Origin: Devosia sp.
Lineage (GTDB): Bacteria > Pseudomonadota > Alphaproteobacteria > Rhizobiales > Devosiaceae
Direction: 5' to 3'
Length of the DNA stretch: 64,000 bases
NCBI GenBank assembly: GCA_017794705.1
Contig: CP051235.1
Location: 1,427,010-1,491,009 of the forward strand
Of this stretch, positions 46,060 through 55,231 are shown in pieces. The notes beneath the pieces are model-generated. The model was not told the DNA's origin. It was given only the letters and a program-made list of their open reading frames with translations, and searched no databases. Within the stretch, counting starts at the first letter, position 1; each line of letters starts with the position of its first letter. The position numbers were made by a program, and so were the translations under genes.

Positions 46060-47025
46060 CTAGACGGGCAACACGCCGTCGTGAATCTGTTTGGCGAGAA
46101 TGACCGCGCCCTGCAGCGGCTCTGATTTCGGCCGGGTGATCACCGGCCCGTAACGCTCGACCAGAATGTCGAACAGGCGCTCGCCGAAACCGCCCACAAT
46201 CGCGATGGACTTGGCGCCGCGCGCCATGAACCAGTGGACATACCGGTCGATCGACAAAAGTTCGAAATTCATCAATTCGGCGGCGACGGGATCGCCCTTG
46301 TCGAAATGTTCCATGAACAGGGGCACGAACTGGCCATAGTCAGCCGGCCGCGCCGGTATCGGACCGGAGGGCGGATGCGAGAGGCCTTCGGCGTGCAGTT
46401 CCTTCATTTCCGCACAGGCGTCGGGATTGTCAAAGGACCAGGACATCATGTTGTCGCCGTTGTTGTCGAAGCGCGCCATCACTGCCTCGGTGAGCGGCGA
46501 CGAGGGTTCCAGCCCGTCATGCGCCAGAAGGCTCTTGCGCAGCAGTTCCCGGCCGAGGATGGCCCCGGCCATGGTGTCGCCGACCAGAAAGCCCCAGCCG
46601 CCGACCTGGTAGCGGGTGCCGTCCATCATGCCGAGCCCGGCCGAACCGGTGCCGATGATCAGCACCGCGCCATCCTCGCCTTCATGGGCGCCCGCGCGGG
46701 CGATGTCGATATCATCAAAAACATTGACCGAGGCGAAGGGGAAGGCGCGCTTGGCAAAGCTCTCGCGGGCCGAGACCATGCGGGCACCGGCCATGCCGAA
46801 ACAGGCATGGGCCCTGGCCGCATCGGCCTTCGGATCAAGCCCGGCCTTGGGGAACACTTCGTCGATCAGGTCGAGGATGGCGCCATAGGCGGCATTGCCG
46901 TCGCGCACCTGAAGATTGGACGGCGCCGCGATGGTCGCTTCAGCCAGCGGTTTGAGGTTTTCGTCGCAAAGACGCATACGGCATTTGGTGCCGCCGCCGT
47001 CCACGCCGAGAAAAAGCTTTTGCAA
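46060..47025 (-). CDS. BadF/BadG-family sugar kinase (GlcNAc/glucosamine kinase-like)
   Basis: About 321 residues. The N-terminal phosphate loop FLGVDGGGTKCRMRL, CFGMAGARM, LIIGTGSAGLGMM and GGWGFLVGDTMAGAILGR mark the BadF/BadG/BcrA ATPase-fold sugar kinases, which include N-acetylglucosamine and glucosamine kinases. As first gene of the zwf-pgl-edd operon it may supply hexose-6-phosphate to Zwf, but the substrate is not shown by sequence. I prefer a TTG start at 47025, because GGAG lies five bases upstream. The frame extends to another TTG at 47073 without a site. Confidence 0.82.
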   Translation of the reverse strand: MQKLFLGVDGGGTKCRMRLCDENLKPLAEATIAAPSNLQVRDGNAAYGAILDLIDEVFPKAGLDPKADAARAHACFGMAGARMVSARESFAKRAFPFASVNVFDDIDIARAGAHEGEDGAVLIIGTGSAGLGMMDGTRYQVGGWGFLVGDTMAGAILGRELLRKSLLAHDGLEPSSPLTEAVMARFDNNGDNMMSWSFDNPDACAEMKELHAEGLSHPPSGPIPARPADYGQFVPLFMEHFDKGDPVAAELMNFELLSIDRYVHWFMARGAKSIAIVGGFGERLFDILVERYGPVITRPKSEPLQGAVILAKQIHDGVLPV

Positions 47026-47213
47026 ATCGCGCTCCGGTGTTCCAAAGGCGGGCGTTGGACGTGTGTCCGCCAAGTGTTATGCCGCATAGCGAAAGTGCAG
47101 GGCGGTGCGCAACTGTTGCATACGCAGTCACTGGCAAGTTTTGTGTCAGAATCCGAAAATCCGGCGATTTCGCCCAATTTTGCGGCAGATTTGGCGGTTG
47201 GGGGGGGAGGAAT

Positions 47214-47765
47214 TTGAACGATCATCATCTGATCCTTGGCGGGGCGCGTTCGGGCAAGTCGGCTCTTGCTGAACGGGTGACGCGCACGCTGTCGGGGTCC
47301 CCCGCCTATATCGCCACGGCTCAGGCCTTCGATGATGAAATGCAGGCGCGCATCGTCCGGCATCGCGCCGACCGGGGTGCCGCCTTCCAGACCTATGAAG
47401 AACCGCTGGAACTGGTTGACGCCATCAATCAAGCCTGTGCCAATCATGACGCAATACTGGTTGATTGCCTGACCTTGTGGATTTCCAACCTGATGGCAGC
47501 CGACCGCGATGTTGAAACTGCCATCGATGATCTTGCCGGGTGGCTTTCCGCCAACTCTAGTGTGCCGGTGACCCTGGTCTCAAACGAAGTCGGACTTGGC
47601 ATTGTGCCGGACAATGAAGTGGCCCGCCTTTTCCGGGATCACGCCGGGCGGGCGCATCAAAGGTTGGGTGCGGTCTGCGCCAATGTCACCTTTGTTGCAG
47701 CGGGTCTGCCGCTGGTCATGAAAGGCGCGCTGCCCGCACCGGTCAGCGGACTACAACCATCCTGA
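47214..47765 (+). CDS. cobU: Adenosylcobinamide kinase / adenosylcobinamide-phosphate guanylyltransferase
   Basis: A 183-residue CobU/CobP protein. It has the N-terminal P-loop LILGGARSGKSALAERV, ILVDCLTLWISNLM and SNEVGLGIVPDNEVARLFRD. It activates cobinamide for nucleotide-loop assembly. The start is TTG 47214, backed by a very strong GGGGGAGG site. The upstream in-frame codon at 47037 would give a non-homologous 59-residue extension. It is divergent from the sugar kinase and overlaps the small membrane protein gene tail to tail by 23 bases. Confidence 0.94.
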   Translation: MNDHHLILGGARSGKSALAERVTRTLSGSPAYIATAQAFDDEMQARIVRHRADRGAAFQTYEEPLELVDAINQACANHDAILVDCLTLWISNLMAADRDVETAIDDLAGWLSANSSVPVTLVSNEVGLGIVPDNEVARLFRDHAGRAHQRLGAVCANVTFVAAGLPLVMKGALPAPVSGLQPS

Positions 47766-47964
47766 CAAGTTTGGCCGCCAGCAGCAGCCATGGCGTGCCG
47801 TGCAGGAACAGGTCGAAAATGTCGATGGGGCGGGACAATTGCGCTTGCGCCAGCATGCGCAGCTTTTCGAACAGATGCGGCTCGGGAAAGAAGGGCGCAA
47901 GGCCGAGAGTGAAGGAAAGCAGGACCAGAATCGCCAGCGGGATTCTGTCGAGGAGTTCAAACAT
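47743..47964 (-). CDS. Small two-helix membrane protein, often labelled RND transporter
   Basis: A 73-residue protein with two hydrophobic segments (LAILVLLSFTLGLAPFF and PWLLLAAKLVRMVVV) around a loop EPHLFEKLRMLAQAQLSRPIDIFDLFLHG. I recall short alphaproteobacterial proteins of this pattern, loosely annotated as RND transporter, with unknown function. It has its own AT-rich palindrome 23 bases upstream and lies between cobU and cobD without being a cobalamin gene. Its 3' end overlaps cobU by 23 bases on the opposite strand. Confidence 0.72.
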   Translation of the reverse strand: MFELLDRIPLAILVLLSFTLGLAPFFPEPHLFEKLRMLAQAQLSRPIDIFDLFLHGTPWLLLAAKLVRMVVVR

Positions 47965-47986
47965 TGTGGTTTCACTTCAGGAAAAC

Positions 47987-48008
47987 TATATTAGTTATTC
48001 CTAATATA
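47987..48008. promoter_or_regulatory. Perfect AT-rich palindrome upstream of the small membrane protein gene
   Basis: TATATTAG (47987-47994) and CTAATATA (48001-48008) are perfect inverted repeats with a 6-base spacer, standing out in GC-rich surroundings. They lie 23 bases upstream of ATG 47964 on the minus strand, where a repressor would block transcription. AT-rich palindromes of this size are typical of ArsR/SmtB-family repressors. The cognate regulator is not in the window. Confidence 0.6.
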
Positions 48009-48025
48009 TTTAAGCGTGACGCCCG

Positions 48026-48985
48026 TCAACCCGGTACCAGCATCACACCCAGCAGAACCACCGCCAGTGCGAGGGTCGACATGCCTTCGAACAGGCGCAG
48101 TGCCTGATGGATATCCTCGGCTTTCAGGTCGCGCCGCCCGTTACCCATCCGCGGCAAGTTGAGCGTTTCGCCCTTGTAGGCTCTTGGTCCACCAAGGCCG
48201 AAGTTCAGCGCCCCTGCCATCGCCGCTTCCGGCCAGCCGGCATTGGGAGAAACATGGCGGGGCGCATCCCGCCGCATGGTTTCAAAGGATTCGCGGGCAT
48301 CGGCGCGATGATTGATGAAAGAAGCGCCGACGAACAGAAGACCGGTCAGCCGCGCCGGCACCCAGTTGACCAGATCATCAAGCTGGGCGCTGGCCCGCCC
48401 GAAGTCCAGAAACCGGTCGGACTTATGCCCCACCATCGAATCCGCCGTGTTGATAGCCTTGTAGACGACAATCCCGGGCAGACCGAACAGGCACAGCCAG
48501 AACAGCGGCGCGATCAGGCCGTCGGAACTGTTTTCCGCCAGACTCTCGATGGCGGCGCGGGAGATTTCGGCCTCGTCGAGTTCCGTCGTGTCACGGCCGA
48601 CGATGTTTGAGACTTCCTTGCGGGCCACTTCGAGCGAACTGCCGAGCGCAAAGGCGACGTTGCGGACCGATTGCGCGAGATCGCGGTGGGCGAGGAACAC
48701 CGAAGCGATCAGCGCCTCGATCAGGATCGAGCCCGGTACGAACTTGAGCGCATTGTGAACCAGCATGGCCGCCAGCAGCGACAAAACCACCAACACCTGC
48801 AGCATGATCGTGCCGTTGCGGCGGCGGTCGCTGGCCGGCATGTCTGGCAAGTTCAACCGGCCTTCCATCCAGTCTATGCCCCAGCCCATCCATTGCACCG
48901 GATGACCGATCCGGCCCCAGAGAGAAGGCGGGATCGGCAGGATGCGGTCGAGAATGGCGGCAATGAACCCGGTGGCAAAGAACAT
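48026..48985 (-). CDS. cobD: Adenosylcobinamide-phosphate synthase
   Basis: A 319-residue membrane protein of the CobD/CbiB family. Visible are HPVQWMGWGIDWMEGRLN near the N terminus and the conserved ESLAENSSDGLIAPLFW, NTADSMVGHKSDRF, DLVNWVPARLTGLL and SPNAGWPEAAMAGAL blocks. It attaches aminopropanol(-phosphate) to cobyric acid. It starts 2 bases after the cobQ stop, so both are on one mRNA. Confidence 0.95.
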   Translation of the reverse strand: MFFATGFIAAILDRILPIPPSLWGRIGHPVQWMGWGIDWMEGRLNLPDMPASDRRRNGTIMLQVLVVLSLLAAMLVHNALKFVPGSILIEALIASVFLAHRDLAQSVRNVAFALGSSLEVARKEVSNIVGRDTTELDEAEISRAAIESLAENSSDGLIAPLFWLCLFGLPGIVVYKAINTADSMVGHKSDRFLDFGRASAQLDDLVNWVPARLTGLLFVGASFINHRADARESFETMRRDAPRHVSPNAGWPEAAMAGALNFGLGGPRAYKGETLNLPRMGNGRRDLKAEDIHQALRLFEGMSTLALAVVLLGVMLVPG

Positions 48986-48987
48986 GG

Positions 48988-50463
48988 TCAGGCCAACACC
49001 GGTTCCCGCGCCAGCGCCAACAGGGCGGGCACGTCGAGATGCGTCTCCAGATGTTGCGCCAGCATGTCCAGCACCTGTTCCACCCGGGCTTCGTGAACAT
49101 ATTCTGACGCCGGTGCGCCCAGATTTTCAATGAATTTCGACCGGAACGAATCCGAGGCGAACAAGCCGTGCAGATAGGTGCCCATGACAAGACCATTTTC
49201 CGAGGTCGCGCCCTCGGGCGCATCCGCAATCCGCGCAAACGGACGGGCGCAATCCGGCCCCGCCGTTTCGCCCAGGTGCATGTGATAGCCGCTGACGGGC
49301 TGGCCGAAACGACAGTCCGTGCCGTTCTCCACCCGCAACTGCTTGGCGGGCGCCAGTGTGGTTTCCACATCGAGGAGACCCAGTCCTTCGGTCACCCCGG
49401 TTGGGCCTTCCAGCCCTTGCGGGTCGGCAATCGTCCGGCCCAGCATCTGGTAGCCCCCACACAGGCCCAGTACCCTGCCTCCGGCGCGGAGGTGCGCCAA
49501 AATATCAATGTCCCAGCCTTCAACGCGGATCGCATCAAGATCGGCCCGCGTTGATTTGGACCCCGGCAGGATGATCAGGTCGGCATCGCGCGGCAACGGC
49601 CGCCCGGGGTTGACCATTTGAAGATCGACCGCAGGTTCGGCGCGCAGCGGGTCAAGATCGTCGAAGTTCGAGATGCGCGGCAGGCGTGGCACGGCGATCC
49701 TGATCACCGCGCCCGCCTTCGCCGCGATCGCCTGTTCCAGCGCCAGCACATCTTCTGCCGGCAATTCCGAGGCGCTGGCGAAGTGCGGGATCGGCCCGAG
49801 GCAGGGCACACCGGTCATTTCAGCGATTCGCATCTTGCCGTCCTCGAACAGCGCCGGATCGCCCTGAAATCGGTTGACCAATGTGGCCACGATCAGCGCC
49901 GCATCTTCGGGATCAATCACCCTGAACGTGCCCACCAGCGCGGCGATCACACCGCCACGCTGGATGTCGCCGATCAGCGCGACCGGGACATTGGCGGCGC
50001 GGGCGAAGCCGAAGTTGGCAATATCGTTATGGCGCAGGTTGATTTCGGAAGCCGACCCCGCACCCTCGACCAGAACAAGGTCCGCCTCCTCGGCGAGTTC
50101 CGAGAAAGCCTGATGCACCGGCCTCAGAAACCGCTGCCGCTCGGCAAAATACTCTCGCGCCGGCATGGAAGCGACCCGCTGGCCGCGCAGGATCACCTGC
50201 GCCCCGCTTTCATGTTCGGGTTTCAGCAGAACCGGGTTCATGGCGGTCACAGGTTGCTGCCGGGCCGCGCGGGCCTGCAGCGCCTGGGCACGGCCGATTT
50301 CTCCGCCATCGGTCGTCACCGCTGCATTGTTGGACATGTTCTGCGGCTTGAACGGCATCACTTTCAGCCCGCGATTGACGGCCGCACGGCAGAGGCCGGC
50401 GACGATCAGCGACTTGCCGACATCGGACCCCGTGCCCATGAACATGAATGCGCAGGCCACCAT
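48988..50463 (-). CDS. cobQ: Cobyric acid synthase
   Basis: A 491-residue glutamine amidotransferase. The N-terminal MinD-like synthetase has [28 protein letters not shown] and [14 protein letters not shown]. The C-terminal class I-like amidotransferase has the nucleophile in [12 protein letters not shown] and a His in YLHGLF. It amidates four side chains of adenosylcobyrinic a,c-diamide. Its ATG overlaps the cobB stop by one base. Confidence 0.97.
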   Translation of the reverse strand: MVACAFMFMGTGSDVGKSLIVAGLCRAAVNRGLKVMPFKPQNMSNNAAVTTDGGEIGRAQALQARAARQQPVTAMNPVLLKPEHESGAQVILRGQRVASMPAREYFAERQRFLRPVHQAFSELAEEADLVLVEGAGSASEINLRHNDIANFGFARAANVPVALIGDIQRGGVIAALVGTFRVIDPEDAALIVATLVNRFQGDPALFEDGKMRIAEMTGVPCLGPIPHFASASELPAEDVLALEQAIAAKAGAVIRIAVPRLPRISNFDDLDPLRAEPAVDLQMVNPGRPLPRDADLIILPGSKSTRADLDAIRVEGWDIDILAHLRAGGRVLGLCGGYQMLGRTIADPQGLEGPTGVTEGLGLLDVETTLAPAKQLRVENGTDCRFGQPVSGYHMHLGETAGPDCARPFARIADAPEGATSENGLVMGTYLHGLFASDSFRSKFIENLGAPASEYVHEARVEQVLDMLAQHLETHLDVPALLALAREPVLA

Positions 50464-51758
50464 CAGGCCGTCCCGTCGATCACATGCGCATACGAGCCCA
50501 TGGTCCGCCCCAGCACGGCGCCCATGGGCGGCAACGTCTCGCCCAGCGCATCCTCGGCAGAAAACAGCGGCGGCAGGTCGTGTGGAGCCGCGAACGAATA
50601 GTGGAACTCGTGCCCGGTCAGTTTGCTGGGAAACGGCAGCGCGCTTTCATGACTGAGGCGGCGATAGCCCAAGGTACGTTTCGGCTTGTCCACGAATGTT
50701 TCAACCGGCAGCAGGCCCGTCATGCGATGCCTTTGCCCATCCTTGTCGGTCAGCCTCTCTCCCAGCACCATGAAGCCTCCGCACTCGCCGTAGATCAGCG
50801 CCCCCCGTCCCTGCGCGGCGGCCATTCCCGCCCGGAATTTCTCGGCCGTTGCCAGCGTTCCGCCATGCAGTTCCGGATAACCGCCGGGCAGAAAGACGGC
50901 ATCTGCCGTTTCGTCCGGTGCTTCGTCGGCGAGGGGTGAGAAGAGTGACAGCGTGGCACCGCGCTGCCGCCAGTCCTTCAGCCAGTGTTCGTAGACGAAG
51001 GCGAAACAGGCATCCTGCGCCACGGTCACATGCTGACCAAGCGGCGGCAGCGGCGCAACTTCCCCGGCCCGCGCGAGAGGCCGGGCCAGACTGACCAGCG
51101 CCTCAAGGTCGATATGCTCAGCCATCGCCGCCTCTGCGGAGGCCAGGAAGTCGTCGAATTTTGCCAGATCAGCCGGAAGCACCAGCCCGAGATGGCGGCT
51201 GGGGACTTCCAGTCCTTCAAGCCGGGGCACCGTACCGACAACCGGAATGCCGAGCGGTGCCAGCGCCGCCTTAAGCATTTCCGCATGCCGGGTGCTGCCG
51301 ACCCGATTGAGAATGACCCCGGCCACGCCCACATCCGTGCGCCAGTTGGCAAATCCCGAGACCAGCGCCGCGACGGATTGGCTCTGACGCGCCGCATCGA
51401 CCACAAGCACAACTGGTAAGTCCAGGGCCGCTGCAAGGTCGCCCGTCGACCCCTCGCCCGACGCTGCCCCGTCGAACAGGCCCATCACGCCTTCTACAAG
51501 CAGAAATTCGCCCCTGCTCGCATGATCTGCCGCGCGTGCCCGCAATTGAGAAGTGTTCATCGCCCATGGATCGAGATTGATGCAGGGCGCCTCGGCGGTG
51601 CGGCTGAGGAAAGCCGGATCGATATAATCCGGGCCGGTCTTGGCCGGGGCCACCGTCTGGCGTTTGCGCAATGCAGCCAGCATGCCGAGCGTGACCAGCG
51701 TCTTGCCGCTGCCGGAATGCGGGGCGGCGATGACAAGGCCGCTGCTAGCCAAGTTCAT
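50463..51758 (-). CDS. cobB: Cobyrinic acid a,c-diamide synthase (CobB/CbiA)
   Basis: A 431-residue enzyme from ATG 51758. The ATPase part begins [19 protein letters not shown], with [12 protein letters not shown] and [11 protein letters not shown]. The amidotransferase part has [12 protein letters not shown] and the C-terminal GHEFHYS. Length and motifs do not tell CobB (late, metal-free substrate) from CbiA (cobalt substrate). The surrounding CbiX, CbiD and CbiG argue for CbiA-like use. Its start overlaps the end of cobA by 14 bases. Confidence 0.94.
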   Translation of the reverse strand: MNLASSGLVIAAPHSGSGKTLVTLGMLAALRKRQTVAPAKTGPDYIDPAFLSRTAEAPCINLDPWAMNTSQLRARAADHASRGEFLLVEGVMGLFDGAASGEGSTGDLAAALDLPVVLVVDAARQSQSVAALVSGFANWRTDVGVAGVILNRVGSTRHAEMLKAALAPLGIPVVGTVPRLEGLEVPSRHLGLVLPADLAKFDDFLASAEAAMAEHIDLEALVSLARPLARAGEVAPLPPLGQHVTVAQDACFAFVYEHWLKDWRQRGATLSLFSPLADEAPDETADAVFLPGGYPELHGGTLATAEKFRAGMAAAQGRGALIYGECGGFMVLGERLTDKDGQRHRMTGLLPVETFVDKPKRTLGYRRLSHESALPFPSKLTGHEFHYSFAAPHDLPPLFSAEDALGETLPPMGAVLGRTMGSYAHVIDGTA

Positions 51759-52563
51759 TGTCCCGAAGATCTGCCGAATACCAGTCCAGCACGTCGCGGA
51801 ACTGGCCGACCGGGCCGACAACCACAATCGCCGGGGTCGCCACCTGGCCGCTGTCGGCCAGCGTACCCGCTGCGGCCAGCGAGGTTTCGGTTACGGTCTG
51901 CTGAGGCAAAGCCGCATTGGACACGATCGACACGCGGTCTGCGCCGTCGCGCCCGGCTTCCATCAGTTTGGCGGCAATCGAACCTAGATGCTTGACCGCC
52001 ATATACATGACGATCACCGGCGCTGCGGTGGCAATCGCCGCCCAATCAACCGATTGCGGCACACCGCCAAGTTCATCATGGCCGGTGAGGAAGATGACGG
52101 CATGGTTGGTGTCACGATGGGTCACCGGAATGCCGGCGTAGGCAAGCCCGCCGATCCCGGCCGTGATCCCCGGCACGATGCGGAATTTCACACCCGCATC
52201 GGCGAGTGTGCGTGCTTCCTCACCACCCCGGCCGAACATATAGGGGTCGCCGCCCTTGAGACGCAGCACGCGTAGCCCCTGCCCGGCCTTTTCGATCAAC
52301 GTCTTTGAAATGTCGGCCTGTTTGGGTGACGGTTTGCCGCCGCGCTTGCCGGCGTAAATCGTTTCGGCGTCCGGGTTGGCCATGGCCAGCAATTTCGGAT
52401 TGACCAGCGCGTCGTAGACGATCACATCGGCCTGCCCCAGCGCGTAATAGCCCAGCAGCGTGATCAGCCCGGGCGCACCGGGACCGGCACCGGTCAGCCA
52501 GACGGTGCCCGGCTCGAAACTCGGGAAATCAGCGCTGTCGAGGCGGGCAAAATGATCTGCCAT
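51745..52563 (-). CDS. cobA: Uroporphyrinogen-III C-methyltransferase
   Basis: A 272-residue single-domain SUMT. It shows VWLTGAGPGAPGLITLLGYYAL, VYDALVNPKLL, RLKGGDPYMFGRGGEEA and a VPGITAGIGGLAYAGIPVTHR block, given here in short pieces. It makes precorrin-2, the entry to cobalamin (and siroheme). There is no CysG-type oxidase/ferrochelatase part. It is divergent from cbiD with 47 bases between. Confidence 0.96.
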   Translation of the reverse strand: MADHFARLDSADFPSFEPGTVWLTGAGPGAPGLITLLGYYALGQADVIVYDALVNPKLLAMANPDAETIYAGKRGGKPSPKQADISKTLIEKAGQGLRVLRLKGGDPYMFGRGGEEARTLADAGVKFRIVPGITAGIGGLAYAGIPVTHRDTNHAVIFLTGHDELGGVPQSVDWAAIATAAPVIVMYMAVKHLGSIAAKLMEAGRDGADRVSIVSNAALPQQTVTETSLAAAGTLADSGQVATPAIVVVGPVGQFRDVLDWYSADLRDNELG

Positions 52564-52610
52564 CAACGCCCCCTGTTGGAACATGTTGCGTGCGCGTATA
52601 GATCAAATCC

Positions 52611-53717
52611 ATGGCGGCGGAAAGCGACAGCGACGGTCTGGACAAGGGCACGCCGCTCAGGCGCGGCTGGACGACAGGCGCTTGCGCCACTGCCGCGACC
52701 AAATCGGCCCTTGGCGCCTTGTTGGGCGACGGGTTCGCCGATCCGGTGACGATCACCCTTCCCGGCGGACAGACCCCGGCCTTTGCCCTGTGCCATGAAC
52801 AGACCGGTGACGGGTTCGCGGCAGCCGGCATTATCAAGGACGCCGGAGATGATCCCGACGTCACCCATGGTGCGACGATTATCTCGACGGTTCGCCTTTT
52901 GCCCCCTGGCCAGGGGATCCGGTTCACGGCGGGTGAAGGTGTGGGCAAAGTCACCAAGCCCGGCCTGCCCCTCGCTGTCGGCGAACCGGCGATCAACCCG
53001 GTGCCCCGGCAAATGATGACCGAGGTCATCGGGGAACTTTGCGGCGCACACGGCAGGCCTGCCGACGTCGAGGTCACGATCTCCGTGCCCGGCGGCGAGG
53101 CGCTTGCGGCAAAGACCTGGAACCCGCGGCTTGGCATCATCGGGGGCCTGTCCATCCTCGGAACCACCGGGATCGTCGTGCCCTATTCCTGTTCGGCCTG
53201 GATCCATTCCATCCACCGCGGCATCGACGTGGCCCGCGCCATCGGGCTCGATCATGTCGTCGGCTCGACCGGTGACGCATCCGAGCGGGCCGCCCGGGCA
53301 CTGCTCGGCCTGCCCGACGAAGCGTTCATCGACATGGGCGATTTCGTCGGCGGCATGCTGAAATATCTCAGAGCCAAGCCGGTCCGGCAGGTCACCATCG
53401 CCGGCGGGTTCGGCAAGTTGAGCAAGCTCGCTGAAGGAGCGATGGACCTTCATTCCGGCCGCTCGCAGGTCAACATCGAGGCCTTGGCCCATCTGATGAC
53501 GGAATTGGGTGCCGCTCCTGAAACCCTTGCTGAAGCCCGCTCCTGCGAAACGGCCGCGCAGGTTCTGGCGCTGGCCCGCGCGCACAAAATCGCGCTCGCC
53601 AACCGTGTTGCAGAGCTTGCGGGCCATCGTGCTGACGCTATTCTGGGCAAGGGTCATTTGCCGGTGCAGTTGCTGATCACCGACCGGCAGGGCAAAATTG
53701 TGGGCCGGAATTTTTGA
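52611..53717 (+). CDS. cbiD: Cobalt-precorrin-5B C1-methyltransferase
   Basis: A 368-residue CbiD protein. Features are LRRGWTTGACATAATKSAL near residue 16, PSVSV-like VEVTISVPGGEALAAKTWNPRLGI (cut here for length), GLSILGTTGIVVPYS, and ITIAGG-like VTIAGGFGKLSKLAEGAMDLHS. CbiD supplies the C1 methylation of the early-cobalt (anaerobic) route, replacing CobF. The ribosome site is weak (AAATCC before ATG). Nine bases separate it from cobK. Confidence 0.95.
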   Translation: MAAESDSDGLDKGTPLRRGWTTGACATAATKSALGALLGDGFADPVTITLPGGQTPAFALCHEQTGDGFAAAGIIKDAGDDPDVTHGATIISTVRLLPPGQGIRFTAGEGVGKVTKPGLPLAVGEPAINPVPRQMMTEVIGELCGAHGRPADVEVTISVPGGEALAAKTWNPRLGIIGGLSILGTTGIVVPYSCSAWIHSIHRGIDVARAIGLDHVVGSTGDASERAARALLGLPDEAFIDMGDFVGGMLKYLRAKPVRQVTIAGGFGKLSKLAEGAMDLHSGRSQVNIEALAHLMTELGAAPETLAEARSCETAAQVLALARAHKIALANRVAELAGHRADAILGKGHLPVQLLITDRQGKIVGRNF

Positions 53718-53726
53718 GCTGTTGAA

Positions 53727-54482
53727 ATGAAAATACTCATACTTGGCGGCACGGGAGAAGCCATCGACCTCGCCAACGGGCTGCACGAACGAAGCCACCA
53801 GGTCATCACTTCGCTGGCCGGCCGCACCCGGCATCCACACAAGCCGAAAGGCAGGATGCGTACCGGCGGATTTGGTGGTGTCGAGGGATTGGCCGATTAT
53901 CTCACCCGCGAGAAGATCGACTATCTGGTCGACGCCACGCATCCATTTGCCGAAGAAATGTCGGCGCATGCGGTGGCGGCCAGCGCGGAGATGCAGGTGC
54001 CGCTGCTGCGGCTCGAGCGCCCGCCGTTCGTGGAACCGGACCTGGCGCAATGGTGGCGTGTCGACAGTGTCGAAGCCGCGGCCGAGCGGCTGCCGCATGG
54101 CGCCACCGTGTTGCTCACCATCGGCCGTCAGCAGCTTCAGCCCTTCGTGGCGCGCGGCCACGCCCGCTTCATCGTCCGCTCCATCGAACCGGTGGAAATG
54201 GACCTGCCGCGCAATTTCGAGCAGATCACCGCCCGTCCGCCGTTCAGCCGGGAGGACGAGTTGTCGCTGATGAAGCGGCGCGGCGTCACCCACATGGTGG
54301 TCAAGGATGCCGGCGGCGAGCAGACCAGTGCCAAGCTGGAAGCCGCCTTCATGCTCAAGGTGCAGGTGGTCATGATCGCCCGGCCGCCCCTCCCGGAAGC
54401 GGAGACCGTCAACAGCGTTGGCGATGCGCTGGCCCATTTCGATCAATTCCCCGCGTCCAAACGGTTCTTCTTCTTGCCCTGA
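53727..54482 (+). CDS. cobK: Precorrin-6A / cobalt-precorrin-6A reductase
   Basis: A 251-residue CobK/CbiJ protein with ILILGGTGEAIDLANGL at the N terminus, YLVDATHPFAEEMSAHAV, LLRLERPPF, LTIGRQQLQPF and a C-terminal VVKDAGGEQTSAKL segment. It reduces the macrocycle with NADPH. It follows cbiD by 9 bases on the plus strand and overlaps cobM tail to tail by 40 bases. Confidence 0.95.
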   Translation: MKILILGGTGEAIDLANGLHERSHQVITSLAGRTRHPHKPKGRMRTGGFGGVEGLADYLTREKIDYLVDATHPFAEEMSAHAVAASAEMQVPLLRLERPPFVEPDLAQWWRVDSVEAAAERLPHGATVLLTIGRQQLQPFVARGHARFIVRSIEPVEMDLPRNFEQITARPPFSREDELSLMKRRGVTHMVVKDAGGEQTSAKLEAAFMLKVQVVMIARPPLPEAETVNSVGDALAHFDQFPASKRFFFLP

Positions 54483-55231
54483 TTGCGCAGCACGTGCGCG
54501 AAACTGGCGTCGTACAGCCTGCTGTCCCGGAAGCTTTTTGCCTCGAACACCCTGCCGACGAAGATCAGCGCCGTGCGGGTGATCTTTTCAGCTCGCACCG
54601 CCTGTTTCATCCCTGCCAATGTCGTGGTGATGAACTTTTCATCCGGCCAGGTGGCGCGATAGGCGATCACCACCGGGCAGTCGGCGCCATAGTGCGGGAT
54701 CAGCGCCTGTTCGACATAGGTCAGGTTACGCACGGACAGGTGAATGGCCAGCGTCGCCTTCGACTGGCCGAGCACTTCAAGCTGTTCTCCCTCTGGCATT
54801 TGCGAAGCCTTGCCGGAGGTGCGGGTGAGGATGATGGTCTGCGCGATCTCGGGAAGCGTCAGTTCAGTATTCAGCCGGGCCGCCGCCGCCGCAAAAGCCG
54901 GCACGCCGGGCACCACTTCATAAGGAATGTCCAGTTCATCGAGGCGACGCATCTGCTCGGCCACCGCGCCATAGATGGAAGGGTCGCCCGAGTGAACGCG
55001 GGCCACATCCTGTCCCGCTGCATGGGCCTGTTTCATTTCGTGGATAATTTCGTCCAGATGCATTGGCGCCGTATCACGCACCCGCGCGTCAGCGGGGGCA
55101 GCCGCAACGATCTCCTCCGGCACCAGCGAACCGGCAAACAGGCAGATCGGACAGCGTTCGATCAGCCTCAGGCCCCGCACCGTGATCAGGTCCGGCGCGC
55201 CGGGTCCGGCTCCGATGAAATAGACCGTCAT
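54443..55231 (-). CDS. cobM: Precorrin-4 / cobalt-precorrin-4 C11-methyltransferase
   Basis: A 262-residue SAM-dependent tetrapyrrole methylase with VYFIGAGPGAPDLITVRGLRLI, CLFAGSLVPEEIV, RVHSGDPSIYGAVAEQM and VVPGVPAFAAAAARL. It is the CobM/CbiF step. The ATG overlaps the cbiG-cobJ stop by four bases (ATGA). The Cob/Cbi choice depends on whether cobalt is already inserted, which the cluster content suggests. Confidence 0.95.
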   Translation of the reverse strand: MTVYFIGAGPGAPDLITVRGLRLIERCPICLFAGSLVPEEIVAAAPADARVRDTAPMHLDEIIHEMKQAHAAGQDVARVHSGDPSIYGAVAEQMRRLDELDIPYEVVPGVPAFAAAAARLNTELTLPEIAQTIILTRTSGKASQMPEGEQLEVLGQSKATLAIHLSVRNLTYVEQALIPHYGADCPVVIAYRATWPDEKFITTTLAGMKQAVRAEKITRTALIFVGRVFEAKSFRDSRLYDASFAHVLRNQGKKKNRLDAGN

